Source of the DNA: a bacterium
GTDB taxonomy: Bacteria > 4484-113 > JAFGCY01
Direction of reading: 5' to 3'
Assembly: GCA_020440605.1 (NCBI GenBank)
Contig: JAGRNT010000011.1
Coordinates: 123,007 to 180,457 of the forward strand
DNA length: 57,451 nucleotides
This document shows positions 17,492 through 24,003 of this stretch, one piece after another. Below the pieces are notes generated by a model that had not been told where the DNA came from, did no database searches, and was given only the letters and a program-made list of their open reading frames with translations. Position numbers and translations under genes: made by a program. Every line of letters starts with the position of its first letter. The first letter of the stretch is position 1.

Positions 17492-18763
17492 CTATCCCTG
17501 CATCTGGCTGAACTGTTCAAGAATCATGCGCGTGCCTTCGCAGGCGCGGCGCAGGCGGATCATGACTTCGTCAATCACCTCAACCGGCATGTGCAGCGGC
17601 GGTTCGATGCGCAGCACCTCCGGGTTGTTGAGGGCGAAGGCGATGAAGACCTTCTCCTCGATCACGCTGGCGATCATCAGCTCGCAGACGTCCTTGCTGA
17701 CGCAGTCGATGCCGATCATCATGCCCTGGCCGCGGACCTCCGCGAGCACATCGGGGAAGTCGCGCTGCAGGCCCTGCAGGGCCTCGATGAAGTAAGCCCC
17801 GTTGCGCTCCGCCATTTCGGCGTAGCCACCGTGTTCCAGCAGGTCCAGTGCGGCGAGCGCGGCACTGCAGGCCAGCTCGTTGCCACCGAAGGTGCTGGTA
17901 TGCACCAGCGGATTCTCCTGGAACAGCTCCCAGACGTACTCCGTGCCGAGTGTAGCGCCGATAGGCATCACGCCGCCGCCCAGTGACTTGGCGAGCACGA
18001 GAATGTCCGGCTCCACGCCCTCGCGTTCACAGGCGAAGTTGCGGCCGGTGCGGCCCATGCCGGTCTGCACCTCATCAAGGATCAGAAGCACGCCGCGCTG
18101 TTTCGTGAGCTCGCGTACTCCTGTGAGGTATCCGGCGGGTGGGACGCGGATCCCGCCCTCACCCTGCACGGGTTCGAGCATCACCGCGGCAGTTGTGTCC
18201 GTGATCGCGGCTTCCAGTGCATCGAGGTCGCCGAAGGGCACCACGCCGAAATTGGCAATCAGTGGGCGGAAGGGCGACTGGAAATGCTCACGGTGGGTGC
18301 TGGAGAGGCTGCCGAGTGTCTTGCCGTGGTAGGCATTCTTGGCACTGATGATGTCAGGCCTGCCGCTGCGCAGCCGGGCCAGTTTGATGGCGGCCTCGAC
18401 GGCTTCCGTGCCGCTGTTGCTGATGAAGCTGTACTTCAGCTCACCGGGCGTGATCGCCGCCAGGCGCTGGGCCAGGGTGGCCTGCACGGGGTTCAGCAGC
18501 AGCTTGCTGGACATCGGCATGCGTTCCAGCTGCTCACGTACGGCGCGCACGACATCGGGGTTGCGGTGCCCGAAGTTGTAGCTGCCATAGCCGGCCACAC
18601 AGTCGATGAACTCGCGGCCGTCATTGGTGCGCACCAGCCAGCCCTCGGCCTCGACCTCAGCGCTGTCCAGGCCCATGAAGCCCAGCAGGCCGAGCAGGCC
18701 GGAGTTGACATGCTCTGCGTAGTACTGCTTGACGGCAGCATCGTCGGGTAGGGAGTAGGGCAT
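17492..18763 (-). CDS. Class III PLP-dependent aminotransferase (putrescine/ornithine type)
   Basis: A 423-residue fold-type I enzyme. It shows FISNSGTEAVEAAIKLAR, NAYHGKTLGSLS, EPVQGEGGIRVPP, LILDEVQTGMGRTG (the PLP-pyridine Asp) and LAKSLGGGVMPIGATLGT, where the Lys forms the Schiff base. Overall resemblance is closest to the putrescine/acetylornithine aminotransferase branch, which moves an omega-amino group to 2-oxoglutarate; the exact substrate cannot be read from sequence. The start is ATG 18763, without a Shine-Dalgarno sequence. A TATAAT at 18776-18771 overlaps the upstream gene's stop codon, so the gene probably has a private leaderless promoter as well as any read-through. Confidence 0.92.
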   Translation of the reverse strand: MPYSLPDDAAVKQYYAEHVNSGLLGLLGFMGLDSAEVEAEGWLVRTNDGREFIDCVAGYGSYNFGHRNPDVVRAVREQLERMPMSSKLLLNPVQATLAQRLAAITPGELKYSFISNSGTEAVEAAIKLARLRSGRPDIISAKNAYHGKTLGSLSSTHREHFQSPFRPLIANFGVVPFGDLDALEAAITDTTAAVMLEPVQGEGGIRVPPAGYLTGVRELTKQRGVLLILDEVQTGMGRTGRNFACEREGVEPDILVLAKSLGGGVMPIGATLGTEYVWELFQENPLVHTSTFGGNELACSAALAALDLLEHGGYAEMAERNGAYFIEALQGLQRDFPDVLAEVRGQGMMIGIDCVSKDVCELMIASVIEEKVFIAFALNNPEVLRIEPPLHMPVEVIDEVMIRLRRACEGTRMILEQFSQMQG

Positions 18764-18770
18764 CGGCTTG

Positions 18771-18776
18771 ATTATA
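18771..18776 (-). promoter_or_regulatory. -10 hexamer (TATAAT) overlapping a stop codon
   Basis: The minus strand reads CTATAATC; the TAA of this hexamer is the stop codon of the 18772-19476 gene. The hexamer ends 7 nt before the aminotransferase ATG at 18763, predicting transcription start 1 nt before the ATG. Confidence 0.45.
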
Positions 18777-19476
18777 GCGAGGGCAGGATGTCAGCGAGCT
18801 TCGTTTCCGAGTCACGCATGCTGTAGTCAGCGGGGATGCTGAAACTGTCGGCGGCGGGTCTGGCGCTGGGATCGACACTGTCGAGGCGGATCGTCACAGT
18901 CACCTTTGGTGAGCGGATCACGAGCTGATGCGGCTGGCCCTTCTCGGCGATGTCGAAGCTGACGCTGCGGCTGCTCTGGCCCGTATAGACATAGCGGCTG
19001 CCGCCGCCTTCAAGCTTCTCCGTTGCCAGCTTCCAGCCCTTGACCTCGCCGAGTTTGTCGCGCATCGCAAAGCTGCGGAAGAGGTCAAGGTAGCTGCCGC
19101 GGAAATCATCCCCGAGCGGCATGCGCTCGCCGTTCAGGTTGAAGGGGAAGAGCAGGGCGGCCGTGCCCTTGTCGATGTCGAGGATGGCGACGGTCGGCTC
19201 CTGGGTCAGGCTGTTGACGGTCTCAACGCGCATGCGCTTGCCGCTGATCAGGATGCTGCCGTCAAATGTGACTGCAGGGATCTTCTTTGGCGAATTCAGT
19301 TCGCCGCTGTCGTATTCAAGCGTGGCAGTGAACTCCGCGCTGAAATCGGCGGAGCTGGACTCAGCCGCATTGGCTTGGCTTAGATGCACGAAGAGCAGCA
19401 GGGCTGCCAGGGGGAGGATGTTTCTCACGTAGTTAATGACGCTCGCAGCTGTGGATTGTTTCAGTCTGGACTTCAC
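18772..19476 (-). CDS. LolA/DUF4412-like exported protein
   Basis: A 234-residue protein with a hydrophobic N-terminal segment (ILPLAALLLFVHLSQANA) acting as a signal peptide. The rest is predicted beta-rich with the rhythm of LolA-like open barrels: FSAEFTATLEYDSGE, GSILISGKRMRVET, VAILDIDKGTAALLFPF, VTVTIRLDSVDPSA. LolA-type folds carry lipid or lipoprotein in the periplasm, but with this divergence only fold-level assignment is safe. It overlaps the upstream NPCBM-like gene by 4 nt (ATGA), so the two are translated together. Confidence 0.78.
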   Translation of the reverse strand: MKSRLKQSTAASVINYVRNILPLAALLLFVHLSQANAAESSSADFSAEFTATLEYDSGELNSPKKIPAVTFDGSILISGKRMRVETVNSLTQEPTVAILDIDKGTAALLFPFNLNGERMPLGDDFRGSYLDLFRSFAMRDKLGEVKGWKLATEKLEGGGSRYVYTGQSSRSVSFDIAEKGQPHQLVIRSPKVTVTIRLDSVDPSARPAADSFSIPADYSMRDSETKLADILPSL

Positions 19477-20138
19477 TCACTGGCGCTGGTGCCTTCCTTC
19501 TTGACGAAGGGATCCAGCAGCAGCGGAGTGAACATGTTGGGCTTGCCGACCCGCTTGGAGATGAAGGTCACACGGCGTACGCCCTTCACGTCGACTTCCC
19601 TGAAGACCGGCATGTCGTTGGGCGTGAGTGAGACCGGTCCGTACAGTTCAGTACCGTCACCCTGCACGCTGAATTCAATCGCGAAGCGGCCGCTGGGATC
19701 GGAGGCTTCGTCATCGGAAAAACCGAAGCCGAAGGTCAGCGTGTCCCACTCGCCGCCGATGTTGTACTCCAGCACCTGCGATTCGGCCTGGGTGCTGTTG
19801 AAGCGGAAGCCGAGGTCGTAGAGCTTGCCATTGACCCGTGCTGACTGCAGCTGTTCGATGCCTGTCTGTTCCAGGTCCTCCAGAGGCTTCAGCGCCGCCA
19901 TGTAGGCCCAGTTGCCGCTGCTCAGACCGGCACGTTCCGCCTCGCTGCGCGGCACGCCGCCCTGATCGGCGAGGATGTGGTAGTCCAGCGGACCGCGGGC
20001 CGGCGGGCTTGTGTCCTGGCCGACCTCCATCCGGTTGCGCAGGTCCTCGGGCAGGGCGTCTGGATTCCGACTGGCATACCAGAAACCGCCGGCCACAAGC
20101 AGCAGGGCCACAACCACCGATATCAGGAAAGGCTTCAT
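19473..20138 (-). CDS. Membrane-anchored protein with NPCBM-like domain
   Basis: About 221 residues from ATG 20138 (GGAG 5 nt upstream; the GTG at 20144 is less well placed). One N-terminal membrane segment, FLISVVVALLLVAGGFWYA, is followed by a ~60-residue Pro-rich linker. The C-terminal ~130 residues read like an NPCBM/NEW2 beta-sandwich: LYDLGFRFNS, YNIGGEWDTLTFGFGFSDD, AIEFSVQGDGTELYGPVSL, VDVKGVRRVTFISKRVG. Such modules often bind carbohydrate on secreted enzymes. Here there is no catalytic domain. It is the first gene of the series reading into the LolA-like gene. Confidence 0.75.
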   Translation of the reverse strand: MKPFLISVVVALLLVAGGFWYASRNPDALPEDLRNRMEVGQDTSPPARGPLDYHILADQGGVPRSEAERAGLSSGNWAYMAALKPLEDLEQTGIEQLQSARVNGKLYDLGFRFNSTQAESQVLEYNIGGEWDTLTFGFGFSDDEASDPSGRFAIEFSVQGDGTELYGPVSLTPNDMPVFREVDVKGVRRVTFISKRVGKPNMFTPLLLDPFVKKEGTSASE

Positions 20139-20177
20139 GCGCACTCCGGGCCGCCGGAAGGCGGCCTGTCTAGCTTA

Positions 20178-20768
20178 TCAGTCTCCGGGGCTGAGCGGAC
20201 TGTCGTCCATGTCCAGCGGAGGTCCGAGATCGCCGATGTCGTAGTCGTCGATGTCCGCGGATCCACCGCCGCCACCACCGCCATAGTTGCCGCCACCGCC
20301 GCCGCCGTAGTTTCCACCACCGCCGCCGCCGTAGCCTCCGCCACCGCCACCGCCGTAGCTTCCGCCACCGCCACCACCACCGTAGCTGCCACCACCACCG
20401 CCACCGTAGCCGCCGCCACCGCCTTCACCTTCGTCGCGGCGGCCGAGCAGCTGGAAGCTGCGGCAGATGATCTCGGTGCGGTAGTGCTTCACGCCCTGGG
20501 GATCGACCCAGTCGCGGGTCTGCAGCCGGCCCTCCACATAGAGCTGGCGGCCCTTCTTGACGTACTGCCCGGCGATCTCCGCCTGGCGGCCCCAGCAGAC
20601 GATGTTGTGCCACTCGGTCTGTTCCTTGCGCTCACCGCCGTCGCGGCCGCCATAGACCTCGGATGTGGCGATGCTGAAATTGGCGACGGCAGTCCCGTTC
20701 TGCGTGTAGCGCACTTCGGGATCACGGCCGACATTGCCCAGTATGATCACTTTGTTGACGCCTGACAT
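20178..20768 (-). CDS. ssb: Single-stranded DNA-binding protein
   Basis: A 196-residue SSB starting at ATG 20768 (MSGVNKVIILGNVGRDPEVR), with GGAGGAA upstream. The OB-fold spans residues ~1-105 and contains TEWHNIVCWGRQAEIAGQYV, GRQLYVEGRL and the aromatic residues expected to stack on DNA. It is followed by an unusually long, regular Gly-rich linker (~112-170; blocks of five to seven Gly broken by Tyr, Ser or Asn). The acidic tail ends LDMDDSPLSPGD rather than the usual DDDIPF-type tip with a terminal Phe, so docking of partner proteins may differ. Promoter TGCTATACT lies 33 nt upstream; gmd-like gene is divergent. Confidence 0.96.
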   Translation of the reverse strand: MSGVNKVIILGNVGRDPEVRYTQNGTAVANFSIATSEVYGGRDGGERKEQTEWHNIVCWGRQAEIAGQYVKKGRQLYVEGRLQTRDWVDPQGVKHYRTEIICRSFQLLGRRDEGEGGGGGYGGGGGGSYGGGGGGGSYGGGGGGGYGGGGGGNYGGGGGGNYGGGGGGGSADIDDYDIGDLGPPLDMDDSPLSPGD

Positions 20769-20800
20769 GCCTGATCTTCCTCCAACTTTATACAAACAGG

Positions 20801-20809
20801 AGTATAGCA
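20801..20809 (-). promoter_or_regulatory. Extended -10 promoter for ssb
   Basis: The minus strand reads TGCTATACT (TGn plus hexamer). Transcription would start near 20794, giving a ~26-nt leader that contains the GGAGGAA ribosome site. Confidence 0.5.
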
Positions 20810-20846
20810 TAACCCGGGAAGTAAAGATCACGCCGTGTCATAAGAT

Positions 20847-21842
20847 ATGCGCGTGAGTACGCTCATCACGGGAATCGAGGGCCAGGACGGCGGGTATCTG
20901 GCTGAGCTGCTGCTGGAACAGGGCACGCGTGTGATCGGTACGGTGCGCCCGGGCCTGGCCCTGCCGCCGGAGACCCAGGCTCTGGATGCGCACCGCAACT
21001 GCGAGCTCACGAGCCTCGACATGCTGAACCTGGGCGGGCTGCGCAGCCTGCTGCGCCAGCTGCAGCCGACGCGCGTGATCCATCTGGCGGCACTGTCACG
21101 CCCCGTGCAGTGTGAGGAACAGCCGATCGAGAGCCACACGATCAACGTGGCCAGCGCGGAAGTCATTGTGGATTGGTTGCGCCGCGACAGTCCCCAGAGC
21201 CGGGTGCTGCTGCTCAGCAGCAGTGCGATCTTCGGCGACCCCCTGACTGAACCGCAGAATGAGGAAACGGAGCGGCGGCCGATCAACACCTATGGCCGCC
21301 AGAAGCTGGAGGTCAGCCGCCTGGCCCAGGCAGCACGGGAAGAGGGGCTATATGTGTCCTGTGCGATCCCCTTCAACCATGAAAGCCCGCGCCGCAGCGA
21401 GGATTTCGTGTTCGCGAAGATCGTCAACAGCGCCGCCCGGATCAGCCTCGGCCTGCAGCAGCAGCTGGAGCTGGGAGCGCTGAATGCACGGCGGGACTGG
21501 GGCTATGCCCCGGATTTCGCACGGGCCTTCGCCTGGATGCTGGAGGTGGAACGTCCGCTGGAGCTGGTACTGGCTACGGGAGAACTGCACAGCGTGCTGG
21601 AACTGGTGGACGCCGTCTTCACCGAGCTGGGACTGGAGCATGCGAGGCATCTGCGCCACAGTGCGGACCTGCTGCGCGCGGGCGATCCGAAGGAGCAGGT
21701 CGGTGATCCGGCCCGGGCCTGGGTGGAACTGGGCTGGGAGCCGGAAGTGAAGTTCGCCGGTCTGTGGAAGCTGATGCTGGACAGCGCGCTGGAGCACTAC
21801 CGGTCTCAGGCAGCCAGCGATACTGAGCCTATTTCCACTTGA
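20847..21842 (+). CDS. GDP-mannose 4,6-dehydratase-like SDR
   Basis: A 331-residue extended short-chain dehydrogenase. The N-terminal TGIEGQDGGYLAELLLEQG matches the GMD-type NAD(P)-binding loop. Catalytic residues are in SSSAIFG and YGRQK (YxxxK). NHESPRRSEDFV and LGALNARRDWGYAPDFARA are diagnostic for the GDP-mannose 4,6-dehydratase branch, which makes GDP-4-keto-6-deoxymannose for fucose, rhamnose or perosamine units. No sugar-pathway neighbours are present, so substrate is inferred from family only. GTG 20853 is an alternative start: a CATAAG hexamer at 20839-20844 could give a leaderless message there. Its 3' end overlaps the convergent thioredoxin-like gene by 14 nt. Confidence 0.88.
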   Translation: MRVSTLITGIEGQDGGYLAELLLEQGTRVIGTVRPGLALPPETQALDAHRNCELTSLDMLNLGGLRSLLRQLQPTRVIHLAALSRPVQCEEQPIESHTINVASAEVIVDWLRRDSPQSRVLLLSSSAIFGDPLTEPQNEETERRPINTYGRQKLEVSRLAQAAREEGLYVSCAIPFNHESPRRSEDFVFAKIVNSAARISLGLQQQLELGALNARRDWGYAPDFARAFAWMLEVERPLELVLATGELHSVLELVDAVFTELGLEHARHLRHSADLLRAGDPKEQVGDPARAWVELGWEPEVKFAGLWKLMLDSALEHYRSQAASDTEPIST

Positions 21843-22359
21843 TGCCGCAGCCCATGGCACCGGTCATGGCCGGGTCAGGCTGCTGCCCGCTGAGCAGGGC
21901 CTCAATGGCATTGCGCAGATCGGGGCTATGGACCTTTGCGGGATCCTGCGGGCTGTCGTCGATGCGGCCGGTATAGGCCAGCTCTCCTGCGGCGTTGAAC
22001 AGGAACACATGCGGGGTGCGCTCTGCCCCGAAGCTGCGGGCCACGGACTGGTCCTCATCATGGAGATATGGGAAGTTGTAGCCCATCTCACGGGCCCGGA
22101 CCTGCATGTTCTCAAAGCTGTCCGCCGGATGAGACTCCGCATTGTTGCTGCAGATCGCGGCCAGGCGAACCCCCCTGGACCCATAGTCCTCCTGCATGCT
22201 GATCACGCGCTGCTGGTTGGGGATCACATATGGGCAGTGGTTGCACCAGAAAATAATCACCGTGGCCTGCTCACCCCTGAGCTGATCAGTGCTGAGCGTT
22301 TCACCGGAAGTGGAGGGAAGGCTGAAGCTGGGCAGGGTATTTCCAAGTTGCAGTGACAT
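21829..22359 (-). CDS. Thioredoxin-like (TlpA/AhpC-type) protein
   Basis: A 176-residue thioredoxin-fold protein with no signal peptide. The redox motif FWCNHCPYV places Cys at 39 and 42, followed by the cis-Pro region ERTPHVFLF and a C-terminal CGIKWK. The layout fits the redoxin/AhpC-TSA-like family with CNHC active sites, widespread and of poorly defined substrate. GGAG lies about 7 nt before ATG 22359. It is divergent from the Cys-rich secreted protein, with both promoters in a ~120-bp AT-richer gap. That proximity to a 15-Cys protein is suggestive, but this protein is predicted cytoplasmic. Confidence 0.88.
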   Translation of the reverse strand: MSLQLGNTLPSFSLPSTSGETLSTDQLRGEQATVIIFWCNHCPYVIPNQQRVISMQEDYGSRGVRLAAICSNNAESHPADSFENMQVRAREMGYNFPYLHDEDQSVARSFGAERTPHVFLFNAAGELAYTGRIDDSPQDPAKVHSPDLRNAIEALLSGQQPDPAMTGAMGCGIKWK

Positions 22360-22430
22360 GTACGGCTCCGGGGTACAAATTAACCAATACCATATCTATC
22401 CACGACTTATCCCAAAAAACTTGACACATC

Positions 22431-22439
22431 TGATATAAT
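22431..22439 (+). promoter_or_regulatory. Extended -10 promoter (TGATATAAT) for the Cys-rich gene
   Basis: TGATATAAT is a perfect extended -10. A TTGACA at 22421 is only 7 bp from the hexamer and cannot serve as its -35. Transcription would start near 22446, giving a ~37-nt leader with AGAGGT upstream of ATG 22483. Confidence 0.6.
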
Positions 22440-22482
22440 CTGCCGAGTCAAAACCTGTATGGTCCAAGTTAGAGGTATTGTG

Positions 22483-22974
22483 ATGCGTAATGCGTTGATC
22501 ATCCTGTTAATTGCCGCTCTGCCGTTCCTGATGGCAGCCGACATGGAGCAGGGTCGCACTCTCGAGCTGTGCGGTCTGAACGTGCCCTGCGACTGTTGTG
22601 AGGTCACCTGCGTATCGATCGACATCGATTGCTACTGCGTGTGCGAAGCCAACGGCGGCAGCAGCGACCCCCTGTGGGTACACTTCATGGATTGCGACGG
22701 CAACGTGCTCGGCTCCGCTGAGATCGCCGGCCCGTTCTGCGATCCCTGCTACAGCTGCGGTTCGCTGACCGGCCAGCTGGACAATCCCGTCAACCCGATG
22801 GACATCGCCCGCGTGCGCATTGAGAAGCCCGGTGATGACGACCTGTACATCTCCTGGATGCGCCTGAGCGTCGGCCGCTGGAACAACTGCTGCAGCGGCA
22901 AGTGGTACAAGCTGTGGAAGGACTGCCTCTACGCTGACCTGAACGGCGACTACGACGCCATCGAGCTGTACTAG
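22483..22974 (+). CDS. Small Cys-rich secreted protein
   Basis: A 163-residue protein from ATG 22483 (AGAGGT 6 nt upstream), with signal peptide MRNALIILLIAALPFLMA. The mature part has 15 cysteines, including clusters CGLNVPCDCCEVTC, CYCVC, CDPCYSC and an NNCC. Between them it has beta-strand-like stretches (DPLWVHFMDCDG, VRIEKPGDDDLYISWMRL), reminiscent of a PLAT-like or other small beta-sandwich, but I do not recognise the family. It stands alone between its own extended -10 promoter and a strong terminator, which suggests high expression. The spacing suggests disulfides or metal binding outside the cytoplasm; function unknown. Confidence 0.85.
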   Translation: MRNALIILLIAALPFLMAADMEQGRTLELCGLNVPCDCCEVTCVSIDIDCYCVCEANGGSSDPLWVHFMDCDGNVLGSAEIAGPFCDPCYSCGSLTGQLDNPVNPMDIARVRIEKPGDDDLYISWMRLSVGRWNNCCSGKWYKLWKDCLYADLNGDYDAIELY

Positions 22975-23017
22975 TCGATCCCGCGGATCTCTGATCCGCA
23001 GAAGTTCGAACTGAATG

Positions 23018-23046
23018 ACCGGTCCCCGCGGGGGCCGGTTTTTTTT
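23018..23046 (+). terminator. Intrinsic terminator of the Cys-rich gene
   Basis: ACCGGTCCCC pairs with GGGGGCCGGT across a two-base loop region and is followed by eight T. A second hairpin (GCGGATC/GATCCGC, 22983-22999) lies just after the stop codon. Confidence 0.93.
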
Positions 23047-23080
23047 CGCGCGAACGCATGGCAGATGTGTGCCGAAGATT

Positions 23081-23130
23081 TATTCACCACGAAGTTCACG
23101 AAAGATGCTATTCACCACGAAGTTCACGAA
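23081..23130. repeat. Two exact 22-bp direct repeats (28-bp period)
   Basis: The 22-mer starting TATTCACCACGAAG occurs at 23081-23102 and again, identical, at 23109-23130, followed by further CACGAAG-type words to ~23145. Such CACGAAG-rich intergenic repeats are scattered in many unrelated bacterial genomes. The rest of 22975-23237 holds the terminator above and no gene. Confidence 0.85.
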
Positions 23131-23237
23131 GAGCACGAAGAATTGCCAGGGTCACAAAGAAATGCTTTGTGATCAGATGAACACCTTTGTGAGCTTTGAG
23201 TACTTAGTGGTAATGATCTTATGCCCGCGCTCCTGCC

Positions 23238-23645
23238 CTAAGCGCGCTGCGGTACCACTCCCTGGCTGAGGGCCATCGGCAGCAGCGGTTCCGCGCTCGC
23301 TGCTATCTGCGCCTTCTCCCATTCCGGGAAGATCCAGTCCGGCAGGCCCGCCAGGCAGCGCAGCAGCGATGACAGTTCGCTGGACTTCTGCGCATTCTCG
23401 ATGTGGTGGCTGAGGCGTTCACGCAGCAGGGCCGCGAGGTCCGCGACCGTGATCTGGCGGCTGATCGCATAGCGCATGCGCATCCGGCGCAGCAGGCCTT
23501 CCTCGTCGCGCATGATCGCCTGGGACTCAGCGCGGCTCAGCCCGAATTCACGCAGACTGCTCTCGGTCAACTGGCCATTGCCCAGCAGGCACCAGAGCAT
23601 CACACGCACGGTGGGGTCGTCATGGAGCTTTGCACAAACGGACAT
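23238..23645 (-). CDS. Small hypothetical protein
   Basis: A 135-residue soluble, mainly helical protein without recognised motif. It begins MSVCAKLHDDPTVRVMLWCLLGNGQL and contains a basic helix RRMRMRYAISRQITVADL that could be part of a winged-helix-type fold, but I cannot name a family. GAGGGAG lies 8 nt upstream of the ATG. A TTGACT lies in the AT-rich upstream gap, though without a good -10. It is flanked by repeats on both sides (direct repeats downstream, hairpins upstream), so it may be part of a variable intergenic island. Coding quality is acceptable but support is moderate. Confidence 0.6.
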   Translation of the reverse strand: MSVCAKLHDDPTVRVMLWCLLGNGQLTESSLREFGLSRAESQAIMRDEEGLLRRMRMRYAISRQITVADLAALLRERLSHHIENAQKSSELSSLLRCLAGLPDWIFPEWEKAQIAASAEPLLPMALSQGVVPQRA

Positions 23646-23819
23646 ACGTTCATCTCCCTCGCAGTTCGGCGTATTGCCGCACTACGGATAACTACACAAA
23701 AATTACCATAATCAGAAATATAGTCAAGGATATGCAATGTTAATACAGTGGTAAGGCAAAAGTCAGAAGGCAGAAGGGGGATGGGGCGAAAGGCAAAATG
23801 CAGAAGGCAGGGGGAGGAG

Positions 23820-24003
23820 GTGCGCAACTTGCTTGCGCACAATGGACATTTGAATGGAGCAACAACATCGAATGTCTTGTGGCATTGCGCGCAAGTGAAC
23901 TGCGCGCCTCCGTTGCCCGACTGACATCGGGCCTCCATATTCTGGCCTCCGTTGCCCGGTTTGCACCGGGCCTCCGTATTCGGGGCTCCGAAGCAGGCCT
24001 CCC
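23820..24003 (-). repeat. Stop-adjacent hairpin array A
   Basis: Four hairpins lie downstream of the 24004 stop codon: GCCCGGT/ACCGGGC (23954-23971, loop GCAA on the mRNA strand), GCCCGA/TCGGGC (23915-23932), GCGCGCA/TGCGCGC (23887-23907) and GTGCGCAA/TTGCGCAC (23820-23840). GGAGGCC-type words separate the first three. The stop TGA is followed directly by GGGAGGCC. From 23646 to 23819 I see only an AT-rich stretch and purine-rich simple sequence. Confidence 0.8.

Noticed and set aside
20262..20430. Gly-codon repeat as a minisatellite or mobile element
   Set aside because: It is in frame within ssb and encodes the linker; reported under the SSB entry instead.
22421..22439. TTGACA followed by TATAAT as a -35/-10 pair
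   Set aside because: Only 7 bp separate them; the TATAAT works as an extended -10 (TGATATAAT) and the TTGACA is probably coincidental.
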